Origin: Pseudonocardia ammonioxydans
Lineage (GTDB): Bacteria > Actinomycetota > Actinomycetes > Mycobacteriales > Pseudonocardiaceae
DNA length: 64,000 bases
NCBI RefSeq assembly: GCF_900115005.1
Contig: NZ_FOUY01000010.1
Location: 124,001 to 188,000 of the forward strand
Reading direction: 5' to 3'
The notes below the pieces were generated by a model. It did not search any database and had not been told where the DNA came from. It was given only the letters and a program-made list of their open reading frames with translations. The translations under genes were made by a program, and so were the position numbers. Of this stretch, positions 7,639 through 15,144 are shown one piece after another. How positions within the stretch are numbered: the stretch's first letter is position 1; each line of letters starts with the position of its first letter.

Positions 7639-8463
7639 TTAGGTCACCCGGGAGGGGGCCCGCTTTTCCGGACGCCGGCGCGCCAGGACCGAGGTCCCGT
7701 AGACGACCAGCACCAGGCCGAGGACGAGCAGCCAGGTCGCGCCGGGTCGCACGGTGTCGTCGAGCAGGGTGATGCCGACCATCCCGGGCACCACGACCTG
7801 CACCACCATGTACAGCGCGGTCACGGTGGCGATGTCACCCAGCTGCAGCGCGCGGGCGTAGTTGTAGAGCCCGGTCACCGCCATCCCGGCCAGCACGTAG
7901 ACCAGCGGCTCGGCCAGCAGCCCGGCCAGCTCGATCCCCTCGGAGACGTGCATGGCGCGGATGCACACCGAGCCGCCGCCGAGGCCGAGCCCGGCGAGCA
8001 CCGCCGACGGCCACGGCCTGGTGAGCGGCCGGACCGCGAGCGTCGCCACCATGAACAGGACCAGCGCGGCGACCAGGACGGTGACCGTGGTGCCGTGGCC
8101 GGTCAGGGCCTGCTTGCGCTCGGTCCCGGCGCTCCCCGCGACCAGCGCGAGCCCGATCATGCTGGCACCGATCGCGAGCCGGTGCACCGGGCGCAGCCAC
8201 TCGCCGCGGAAGTACCGGGCGTAGAGGGCCGTCATCGCGATCGCACCGGCCAGCGTCGCCTGCACGGCGAAGATCGGGATGAACTGCAGGGCGACGACCA
8301 GGCAGAGCCAGGTCACGATGTCCATGCCGATCCCACCGACGAAGCGGGGCCGGGTCAGCACCGCGCTCGTCCGGCCGCCCTTGCGGGCCGCGTCGGCCTG
8401 CAGGATCGCCGCGACCGTGCTGCACAGCATCGCCAGCACGGCGAAGAGCATGCCGATCAACAC
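7639..8463 (-). CDS. DMT-superfamily membrane protein (EamA-like)
   Basis: A 274-aa integral membrane protein with about nine to ten hydrophobic helices and no signal peptide: MLIGMLFAVLAMLCSTVAAIL at the N-terminus, then alternating helix/short-loop pairs up to TWLLVLGLVLVVYGTSVLA and a basic tail RRRPEKRAP. The internal repeat of two five-helix halves and the loop (R)LGDIATVTALYMVVQVVVPG fit the drug/metabolite transporter superfamily. The GTG at 8463 starts the frame. It ends 9 nt before the hydrolase gene. Substrate cannot be predicted. Confidence 0.75.
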   Translation of the reverse strand: MLIGMLFAVLAMLCSTVAAILQADAARKGGRTSAVLTRPRFVGGIGMDIVTWLCLVVALQFIPIFAVQATLAGAIAMTALYARYFRGEWLRPVHRLAIGASMIGLALVAGSAGTERKQALTGHGTTVTVLVAALVLFMVATLAVRPLTRPWPSAVLAGLGLGGGSVCIRAMHVSEGIELAGLLAEPLVYVLAGMAVTGLYNYARALQLGDIATVTALYMVVQVVVPGMVGITLLDDTVRPGATWLLVLGLVLVVYGTSVLARRRPEKRAPSRVT

Positions 8464-8524
8464 GGACGCCCCCGGACGAACCGGATACGAGCGGTCACGG
8501 AGATCGGCACCGCTCGATTGTCGC

Positions 8525-8872
8525 CTATCGCTTGCGGGTCTCCGCCGGGCGGGCGGGCGACGACAGGGCGCTGCGCTGCTCCGGCACCGTCCTCGGCTGC
8601 GGGCTGATCTCGAAGAACCCGCTCATCAGGCCGGCGCCGCCGTTCTCCCCGCGCTCGGCGGCGTTCTTCCAGGCGGAGGCACCGGTGACCGCAGCGCGCC
8701 GCTCGACCAGCAGGGCCCGGGGGCGCTCGGTGAGCACCAGGACGAGCACCGTGATCGTGACGCCGACCAGCAGCGGTCCGCCGATCAGCAGGATCGGCCA
8801 GCCGAAACCCAGATATGCGAGTGCCAGGGCACCCGTCGCCATGGCGATGACCGCCCCCGCCAACCGTGTCAC
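8525..8872 (-). CDS. Small membrane protein of unknown function
   Basis: About 115 aa. Two adjacent hydrophobic helices at the N-terminus (AGAVIAMATGALALAYLGF and ILLIGGPLLVGVTITVLVLVL) are followed by a polar, probably cytoplasmic tail with RALLVERRAAVTG and a disordered end. GTG at 8872 is preferred over GTG at 8899 because GAGGGGAG lies 6-8 nt upstream. No catalytic motif is visible and I do not recognise the family. It is a separate unit between the DMT gene and the Hsp70-like gene. Confidence 0.6.
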   Translation of the reverse strand: MTRLAGAVIAMATGALALAYLGFGWPILLIGGPLLVGVTITVLVLVLTERPRALLVERRAAVTGASAWKNAAERGENGGAGLMSGFFEISPQPRTVPEQRSALSSPARPAETRKR

Positions 8873-9155
8873 CACGCGCTCCCCTCGAACCGTGCTCACC
8901 GCGTGACCACCCGTAGTTTAACCACGTCAGTGGGGTGATCCGGCGCGACGCGGCCGGGTGCGCGGTCACACCTTCGCGGGCGGTCGGCCGACGGTCACGA
9001 GGGGCCGAGCCGGCGTGGGGGCTCCCGGTTCCACGCCGGCCCGGCGGTCCGAATCATCCCGCCCCACACGGAGTGCCGGGGGGCCGGGGGTCACTGGCCG
9101 CTGTCGTTGCAGCGCAGTGGGTGATCGGGTCGATCGGGCGGGGAGTGCCGAACGG

Positions 9156-11093
9156 TCAGGCGACCGCCTCCGACGCCGCGGTCGGCTCCGGGGTGACCGG
9201 CGTGGCCGGGGTCGTCTCCCCGGCCCCTTCGGTCGGGGCCGGTGCCGGGGACGCGGCCGAGTCGGTCGGGTCCGGTGTCGTCTGGTCCGAGGTGGCCGGG
9301 GGCGGTGTCGTCGTGTCCTCGGCGGGAGCCGGCGGAGTCGGGGCCGGCGGCACGGCGGGTGCGGACGTGCCCGCACCCGGGGTGGCGGTGCCCGGGCGGG
9401 CCGGTGCCGTCGTCCCCGGCGCCGTGGCGGTCGCCGGCCCGGCGGCCCCGCTCCGCCCGGCGACGGTCGCGTCGGCGGCGCGTGGGGCGGCCGGACCCGG
9501 GCCCGTGGAACCTCGCGGGGCGGTGGCCTCTTGCGAGTTCGTGGTGTCTCCCGGGGTGGCGCCTACCTGGGCAGCGCCTCCCGGAGCCGTGGTCCCGGGC
9601 GGCGGGGCGACGGGAGCCGGCGTGGGCACCGACGTCGACGGCAGGACCGGTGCGGCGCTGAGCTCCCCGATCGACGACTGCGTGGACGGCCAGAACAGCA
9701 GCGCCCCGGCGATCAGGGCCGCTCCGGCGACGCCGCCGGCGCCGAGCAGCAGCCGCTGCCGGGCCGCGGTGCGCGGCACGACGGGTGCCGTGCCGGTGTC
9801 CTGGGTGACCAGGGTGTCGAGGGCGGGCCGCTCGGGGTCGGCGGCCGCCGACGGTGCGGCGGCGTGGCGGGGCCGGCCGGGAACCCGGTGGGTACGCACG
9901 GACGGGAGCGGGCCGGTCGGTGCCCCCAGCAGCCCGACCGCAGCACCGGGCGCGGGGTCGTGGCGCGGCACCGGCTCGGGCCCGCGCGGGGCCGGAACCC
10001 GCTGCTGGGCGATCCCTCCCGGGACCGGCGCGATCCGGGTGCCCGGCCACGAGGTCCCCGCACCGGGGGCCACGGCCAGTGCCGCGCCCCGGGCGGCGTC
10101 GAGCACCGGGTCGGCGGCGACCGACAGCGGCCTGCCGAGCGCGGCCGAGAGCACCTGGACGGCCATCGGCATCCGCGCGGTGCCCCCGGCGAGCAGCACC
10201 TCGGCCTCCGGGGCCTCCGCGAGGGCCGCCTCGACCAGGTCGGCCACCGGATCGAGGACCGGGCGGGCGAGCTCGTCGAGATCCGAGCGGTGGATCCGGA
10301 CCGTGGTCCGGATCCCCGGCAGCTCCACGCGGACGGTCGCGACGGTGTCGCTGGACAGCAGCTCCTTGGCCGAACGGCACTCGTCACGCAGGACGGTCAG
10401 GGCGGCGAGCACCGCGGGGGCCTCGACGTCCAGCGCGTCGAACGCGGCGGCCAGGTCCGGGGTGGCCCGGCGGACGAAGTCGAACACGGCGTCGTCGACG
10501 TCGGCACCGCCCGCGTCGGCCGCAGCGGTCGGTGCCGTGATCGACGGCAGCACCCCGGCAGCGGCCGGGGCCAGCACGGTCGCGGTGGCGCCGTTGCCGC
10601 CCAGGTCGACCACGGCGAGCGGCCGGGAACCGGGGGCACCGGTGCGGTGGGCCAGCGCCACCGCCTGCGGGGCCGCCACCAGGGAGACGGTCAGGCCGAT
10701 CCGGTCCAGGGCCGCGGCCAGCAGGTCCCGCTTGTGCCGGCCCCAGGACACCGGGTGGGTCAGGCCGATGCGGGCCGGGAGCGCACCGCGGCGGGAGGCC
10801 ACCTCGTCCACCAGGTAGCGGACCAGGCGCGCACAGAGGTCCTCGGCGTGGTGGGGGACGCCGCCGAGCGAGAGCGGGGTCGGGTCGCCGACCCGCGCGA
10901 GGAACCCGCGGGCCACCCGGTCCGGGTCGGCGGGCGCGCGCCGGCGCGCCGCCGTGCCGCAGAGCAGGTCACCGGCCGGGGTCGTGACGATGACGGCGGG
11001 CAGCTCGTGCACCGCACCTCCGCCGCCGGAGAGCGGGCGCACGGCGGCGGTCACCGTGGTCGCGCCCAGGTCGATCCCGAGCAGATAGGACAT
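9156..11093 (-). CDS. Membrane-anchored Hsp70/actin-fold ATPase with Pro/Thr/Ala-rich outer tail
   Basis: A 645-aa protein. Residues 1-345 form an Hsp70-like nucleotide-binding domain: phosphate-1 GIDLGATT (6-13), phosphate-2 VVDLGGNG (161-168), adenosine motif LLAGGTARMP (300-309), plus KELLSSD in subdomain II. There is no canonical substrate-binding domain. A Pro-rich linker follows, then one transmembrane helix (about 448-468, LLLGAGGVAGAALIAGALLFW) and a ~175-residue Pro/Thr/Ala/Gly-rich tail that should lie outside the cell. It is divergent from the IniB/IniA/IniC-like genes across a 234-bp shared regulatory region, which suggests a functional link, perhaps ATP-driven control or sensing for the dynamin pair. 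ATG at 11093 begins directly at the ATPase fold. Confidence 0.85.
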   Translation of the reverse strand: MSYLLGIDLGATTVTAAVRPLSGGGGAVHELPAVIVTTPAGDLLCGTAARRRAPADPDRVARGFLARVGDPTPLSLGGVPHHAEDLCARLVRYLVDEVASRRGALPARIGLTHPVSWGRHKRDLLAAALDRIGLTVSLVAAPQAVALAHRTGAPGSRPLAVVDLGGNGATATVLAPAAAGVLPSITAPTAAADAGGADVDDAVFDFVRRATPDLAAAFDALDVEAPAVLAALTVLRDECRSAKELLSSDTVATVRVELPGIRTTVRIHRSDLDELARPVLDPVADLVEAALAEAPEAEVLLAGGTARMPMAVQVLSAALGRPLSVAADPVLDAARGAALAVAPGAGTSWPGTRIAPVPGGIAQQRVPAPRGPEPVPRHDPAPGAAVGLLGAPTGPLPSVRTHRVPGRPRHAAAPSAAADPERPALDTLVTQDTGTAPVVPRTAARQRLLLGAGGVAGAALIAGALLFWPSTQSSIGELSAAPVLPSTSVPTPAPVAPPPGTTAPGGAAQVGATPGDTTNSQEATAPRGSTGPGPAAPRAADATVAGRSGAAGPATATAPGTTAPARPGTATPGAGTSAPAVPPAPTPPAPAEDTTTPPPATSDQTTPDPTDSAASPAPAPTEGAGETTPATPVTPEPTAASEAVA

Positions 11094-11179
11094 GTCCCTT
11101 CCCCTCGTCGGCGGCAGGTCCCCTCCCGAGTCCCATCGCTCGGTGACACCCCGTCGTTAGCCGGTCTCGCACAGCGATC

Positions 11180-11217
11180 CCCGTTGGGGGGCCGATCCCC
11201 TAACGCCCCCCATCGGG
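11180..11217. promoter_or_regulatory. Inverted repeat in the divergent Hsp70/IniB promoter region
   Basis: CCCGTTGGGGGGC (11180-11192) and GCCCCCCATCGGG (11205-11217) are reverse complements at 12 of 13 positions with a 12-nt spacer. A second layer is a direct repeat GCGATCCCCG(T/A)TGG at 11174-11187 and 11225-11238. The block sits between the two divergent starts (11093 and 11328), so it is a candidate operator for the whole cluster, possibly for the LuxR-type regulator at 19269-21917. Confidence 0.5.
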
Positions 11218-11327
11218 ACCCGGAGCGATCCCCGATGGCCGGTGCGGCCGGCCCCCTTAACTTCGTTCCCATCACCGGCCGACGCCCTCGAGCCGGTCAC
11301 ACACCGAAACCCTCGGAGGCGAGTTCC

Positions 11328-12164
11328 ATGGCGAACATCCACAGCCTGATCGACCTGATCAAGGTCCTGCTCAGCGGCGACAGCGAGAGCGTCCAGATCC
11401 AGGACTGGTACGAGAAGGACCCGCAGGCGGTCCTGCAGTACTACGGCCTCGACGAGTACACCCCCGAGGACGTCCACGACGCCATCGTCCTGATGCAGGA
11501 CAACGACACCGTCTCCTTCGACCGGAACTACGACACCGGCTTCGACGGCGGCAAGGGTGGCTGGAACTGGGACGGCGGCAAGGAGGGTGGCCACGACGGC
11601 GGGCACCACCACGCGGCCGCGAGCCACGAGAAGGTCCACGTCACGGACAACTACTACGAGTACGACGTCGACGACCGCGACACCATCGTCGACAACTCGA
11701 TCAACCAGAACGTCGACACCGGCGGCGGCGACTTCCGCCAGGACATCGAGACCAACTCGGTGACCGCCTCCGGCGACGGTGCCGTGGCCGCCGGTCGCGA
11801 CATCGACGACTCCACGATCACCACCGGCAACGGCAACATCGTGGGCGACGACAACAACGTGGTCGACGGCGACGGCAACACCACCGCGTTCGGCTCCGGC
11901 GACGCCACCAGCGTCGGCGACATCAAGGCCGACAACGGCTCCGCGGTCTCCATCGGCGGCAACGCCACCGGCTCGAACGACACGGTGGACTCGTACAACG
12001 AGGACAACGACACCACCACGAACGAGACCGAGATCGAGGACTCGTACAACCAGGACAACAGCACGGACAACAGCCAGGACAACGACTCCTACCGCGAGGA
12101 CAACAGCGTCACCGAGAACCACTTCGGTTCGCACAACTCGCTCGACATCGGCGTCGAGGCCTGA
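11328..12164 (+). CDS. iniB: IniB-like acidic repeat protein, copy 1
   Basis: A 278-aa protein. Residues 1-66 form the compact IniB N-terminal domain (MANIHSLIDLIKVLLSGDSE ... YGLDEYTPEDVHDAIVLMQDND). A Gly/His-rich hinge (GGHDGGHHHAAA) follows, then ~170 residues composed mainly of Asn, Asp, Thr, Ser and Gly with regularly spaced short hydrophobics (NSINQNV, NSVTASG, STITTGNGNIVG, NNVVDGDGNTTAFGSG), a pattern expected for a beta-solenoid. It is strongly acidic and has no signal peptide or membrane helix. GGAGG lies 8 nt before the ATG. It leads the iniB-iniB-iniA-iniC array. In mycobacteria iniB is induced by cell-wall inhibitors; its molecular role is not settled. Confidence 0.85.
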   Translation: MANIHSLIDLIKVLLSGDSESVQIQDWYEKDPQAVLQYYGLDEYTPEDVHDAIVLMQDNDTVSFDRNYDTGFDGGKGGWNWDGGKEGGHDGGHHHAAASHEKVHVTDNYYEYDVDDRDTIVDNSINQNVDTGGGDFRQDIETNSVTASGDGAVAAGRDIDDSTITTGNGNIVGDDNNVVDGDGNTTAFGSGDATSVGDIKADNGSAVSIGGNATGSNDTVDSYNEDNDTTTNETEIEDSYNQDNSTDNSQDNDSYREDNSVTENHFGSHNSLDIGVEA

Positions 12165-12282
12165 TCGGTCCGACCGACCCGGTCACCGGGCCGGGCCCTG
12201 ACCCGGCCCGGTGACCGCCCCCTCCCCGTTCCCGCCTCCCGTCGCCCGCCCGAGTGCGACGGCCCCCTCAGAGGAGATCGCC

Positions 12283-13116
12283 ATGTCCGCCGAGAAGTCC
12301 CTGATCGAGTTCATCCTGGACCTGCTCCGGGACCCGGAGAAGCTGGCCGAGTTCAAGGAGAACCCGCACGGGATGCTGGCCTCCTGCGGCCTGTCCGAGG
12401 TGAGCGCCGACGACGTCCGCGACGCCATCGTCCTGGCCCAGGACAACGACGACGTCTCGTTCGACCGGAACTACAGCACCGGCAGCGACAAGGGCGGCGA
12501 CCACAGCGGCGGCGGCCACCACGCCCCGCCGCCCCCGGTCGAGCACCCGAAGCCCGGCCAGGACCCGGTCGAGTACATCGACAAGTACGTGACCAACAAC
12601 CACTACACGTACAACGTCGACGACCGCGACACCATCGTCGACAACTCGATCAACCAGAACATCGACACCGGCGGCGGCGACTTCCGCCAGGACATCGACA
12701 CCAACTCGGTGGTCGCGTCCGGCGACGGTGCCGTGGCCGCCGGCCGTGACATCTCGGACTCGACCATCACCACCGGCGACGACAACATCGTCGGGGACGG
12801 CAACAACGTGGTCGACGGTGACGACAACACGACCGCCTTCGGCTCCGGCGACGCCACTCGGACCGGCGACATCTCGGCCGACGACGGCTCCGGCGTGTCC
12901 GTGGGCGGCAACGCCACCGGCTCGAACGACACGGTGAACTCGGGCAACGAGGACAACGACACCACCACGACGACGACCGACACCTCGGACTCGTACAACC
13001 AGGACAACAGCACGGACAACAGCCAGGACAACGACTCCTCGGTCGTCGACAACAGCGAGACCGTGGACCACACGCTGTCGCACAACGACGCCACCGCAGA
13101 CGTCGTCCTCGGCTGA
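12283..13116 (+). CDS. iniB: IniB-like acidic repeat protein, copy 2 (tandem duplicate)
   Basis: A 277-aa paralogue of the preceding gene, 118 nt downstream. The N-terminal IniB domain (MSAEKSLIEFILDLLRDPEK ... CGLSEVSADDVRDAIVLAQDND) has diverged clearly from copy 1 and the hinge is Pro-rich (HHAPPPPVEHPKPG), but the solenoid-like part from VDDRDTIVDNSINQN to YNQDNSTDNSQDNDS is nearly identical in protein and DNA. That uneven conservation suggests recent duplication or gene conversion of the repeat half only. GAGGAG lies 7 nt before the ATG. A 46-bp palindrome follows the stop, so part of the transcription may end before the GTPase genes. Confidence 0.85.
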   Translation: MSAEKSLIEFILDLLRDPEKLAEFKENPHGMLASCGLSEVSADDVRDAIVLAQDNDDVSFDRNYSTGSDKGGDHSGGGHHAPPPPVEHPKPGQDPVEYIDKYVTNNHYTYNVDDRDTIVDNSINQNIDTGGGDFRQDIDTNSVVASGDGAVAAGRDISDSTITTGDDNIVGDGNNVVDGDDNTTAFGSGDATRTGDISADDGSGVSVGGNATGSNDTVNSGNEDNDTTTTTTDTSDSYNQDNSTDNSQDNDSSVVDNSETVDHTLSHNDATADVVLG

Positions 13117-13118
13117 CC

Positions 13119-13164
13119 CCCGTGAGTGGTTGTCGCGGCTCTGACCGTGATAACCACGCACGGG
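13119..13164. repeat. 46-bp palindromic repeat, imperfect copy
   Basis: Two 22-nt arms (13119-13140 and 13143-13164) around 2 nt, matching at 17 of 22 positions; begins CCCGTGAGTGGTT and ends AACCACGCACGGG. It is the same element, same length, as the perfect copy at 58397-58442. It starts 3 nt after the copy-2 IniB stop, so it may act as a terminator or processing hairpin between iniB and iniA. Confidence 0.75.
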
Positions 13165-13314
13165 CGACTGGAGCAGTCGGTTCCACCGCACGACCCATCG
13201 GCCCCGATCACCCACCCGTGGGGTGACCGGGGCCGATGGCGTTCGTGTATCCATGACAGGAACGTGACGAGCGGTGTCCGGACCGCTCCGACAGCGATGG
13301 GGGGCGCAACGCAC

Positions 13315-15144
13315 GTGGCGGTACCGGAAGCGGTCGGCCTGATCGATCTGGCCCTGAAGGCGGTGACCGCCTACGACCGCCCGGACCTCGCGCCCCGGCT
13401 GAAGCAGGCGAAGGGCCGGCTGACCGACCCGGCGGTGCGCGTGCTGGTCGTCGGCGAGTTCAAGCAGGGCAAGAGCCAGCTGGTGAACGCCCTGGTCAAC
13501 GCCACCGTGTGCCCGGTGGACGACGACATCGCCACCGCCGTCCCCACCCTGGTCCGGTACGGCGAGGACACCACCGTGACCCTGGTCCGCGAGTCCACCG
13601 GCGGCGACGGCACCCCCGGCGAGCACGCCGAGCGCACCCCGGTCCCGCTCGAGAAGCTCGCCGAGTACGTCTCCGAGGGCGGCAACCCCGGCAACCGGGC
13701 CGGCCTCACCCGCGCCGAGGTCACCCTGCCCCGCAAGCTGCTGCAGAGCGGCCTGGTCCTGGTCGACACCCCGGGCGTCGGCGGGCTGGGCTCCGCGCAC
13801 GGGGCGGCGACGATGTCCGCGCTGCCGACCGCCGACGCCGTCCTGCTGGTCTCCGACGCCAGCCAGGAGTACACCGCGCCGGAGATCGAGTTCCTGCAGG
13901 CGGCGCGCAAGCTCTGCCCGAACGTCGCCTGCGTGGTCACCAAGACCGACCTGTACCCGCACTGGCGGCGGATCGTGGAGCTCGACGAGGGCCACCTGCG
14001 GAACGCCCGGATCGGCGCGGAGCTGCTGCCGGTGTCGTCGGCGCTGCGGCTGCACGCGGCCCGCACCCAGGACCTCGACCTCATCGCCGAGTCCGGGTTC
14101 CAGGCGCTGGTCGGCTTCCTGCTGCGCAAGGTGGTCTCCCGGGCCGACGACCTGAGCCGCCGCTCGACCAGCCAGGACGTCCTCGCCACCTGTCAGTCGC
14201 TCGAGTCGCGGATGCGCGCCGAGCTGATGTCGCAGAACGACCCGGAGAAGGCCGGGGCGCTGGCGAAGGACCTGGAGGCCGCCCGGGCCCGGGTGGACGC
14301 GCTGCGGCAGCGCTCGGCCCGCTGGCAGACCACGCTGAACGACGGGGTCGCCGACCTGATCGCCGACATCGACTACGACCTGCGGGACCGGCTGCGCGCC
14401 GTCTCCCGGGACGCCGAGCAGCTGCTGGAGGACGCCGACCCGGCCGACATCTGGGAGCAGTTCGCCGAGTGGTTCCACAAGCAGGTCTCGCACGCGGTCG
14501 CGCAGAACTTCGTGTGGACGACCGAGCGGGCCCGCTGGCTGGCCGAGCAGGTCGCCGAGCACTTCGCCGAGGACGTCGACGTGCAGCTGCCCGAGCTGCG
14601 GATCTCCGGCGGCGCGGTGGCCGGCAAGGTCGACGCGCTGGAGATGCCGGTCGGGGAGAACTTCGGGGCCGGGCAGAAGCTCTTCGTCGGCATGCGCGGC
14701 GGGTACGGCGGGCTGCTGATGATCGGGCTGGCATCCACGGTGGCGGGGTTCGCGCTGCTCAACCCGCTCTCGATCGGCGCCGGTCTGCTGTTCGGCGCGA
14801 AGACCGTGCGGGACGAGAAGAAACGGCTCGTGCAGCGCCGTCAGGCCGAGGCCAAGAACGCCGTCCGCCGGCACATCGACGAGGTGACCTTCCAGGTCGG
14901 CAAGGACTCGCGGGACAACCTGCGCCAGATCCAGCGCGAGCTGCGCGACCATTTCACCGCCCTGGCCGAGGAGCTGTCGGCGTCGTTGAAGGGCTCGGTG
15001 GAGGCGGCGCAGACCGCGGTCAAGGACGACGCCGCCCGGCAGAAGCGGGTCGCGGACCTGGAGGCGGAGCTGGAGCGGGTCGAGGGCCTCGCCGAGCGGG
15101 CACGGAAACTGGCCGCGGCTGTGGACACAGCGGAGGCGTCGTGA
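13315..15144 (+). CDS. iniA: IniA-like dynamin-family GTPase
   Basis: A 609-aa bacterial dynamin-like protein. The GTPase has G1 GEFKQGKS (47-54), a switch region IATAVPT (72-78) with the G2 Thr, G3 DTPG (151-154) and G4 TKTD (209-212). Helical middle and stalk parts follow, with a hydrophobic hairpin at about 465-494 (LLMIGLASTVAGFALLNPLS) that should act as the membrane paddle, and a C-terminal coiled coil (DLEAELERVEGLAERARKLA). The family remodels membranes through GTP hydrolysis. GTG at 13315 follows a GGGGGG stretch; an in-frame ATG at 13297 is the alternative. Its stop overlaps the iniC-like start by 4 nt, so the two are translationally coupled and probably act as a pair. Confidence 0.9.
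   Translation: MAVPEAVGLIDLALKAVTAYDRPDLAPRLKQAKGRLTDPAVRVLVVGEFKQGKSQLVNALVNATVCPVDDDIATAVPTLVRYGEDTTVTLVRESTGGDGTPGEHAERTPVPLEKLAEYVSEGGNPGNRAGLTRAEVTLPRKLLQSGLVLVDTPGVGGLGSAHGAATMSALPTADAVLLVSDASQEYTAPEIEFLQAARKLCPNVACVVTKTDLYPHWRRIVELDEGHLRNARIGAELLPVSSALRLHAARTQDLDLIAESGFQALVGFLLRKVVSRADDLSRRSTSQDVLATCQSLESRMRAELMSQNDPEKAGALAKDLEAARARVDALRQRSARWQTTLNDGVADLIADIDYDLRDRLRAVSRDAEQLLEDADPADIWEQFAEWFHKQVSHAVAQNFVWTTERARWLAEQVAEHFAEDVDVQLPELRISGGAVAGKVDALEMPVGENFGAGQKLFVGMRGGYGGLLMIGLASTVAGFALLNPLSIGAGLLFGAKTVRDEKKRLVQRRQAEAKNAVRRHIDEVTFQVGKDSRDNLRQIQRELRDHFTALAEELSASLKGSVEAAQTAVKDDAARQKRVADLEAELERVEGLAERARKLAAAVDTAEAS

Noticed and set aside
8958..11327. The long upstream part of the frame that contains IniB copy 1
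   Set aside because: Before the ATG at 11328 the frame is antisense to the Hsp70-like gene and Arg/Gly-rich; a strong ribosome-binding site marks 11328 as the real start.
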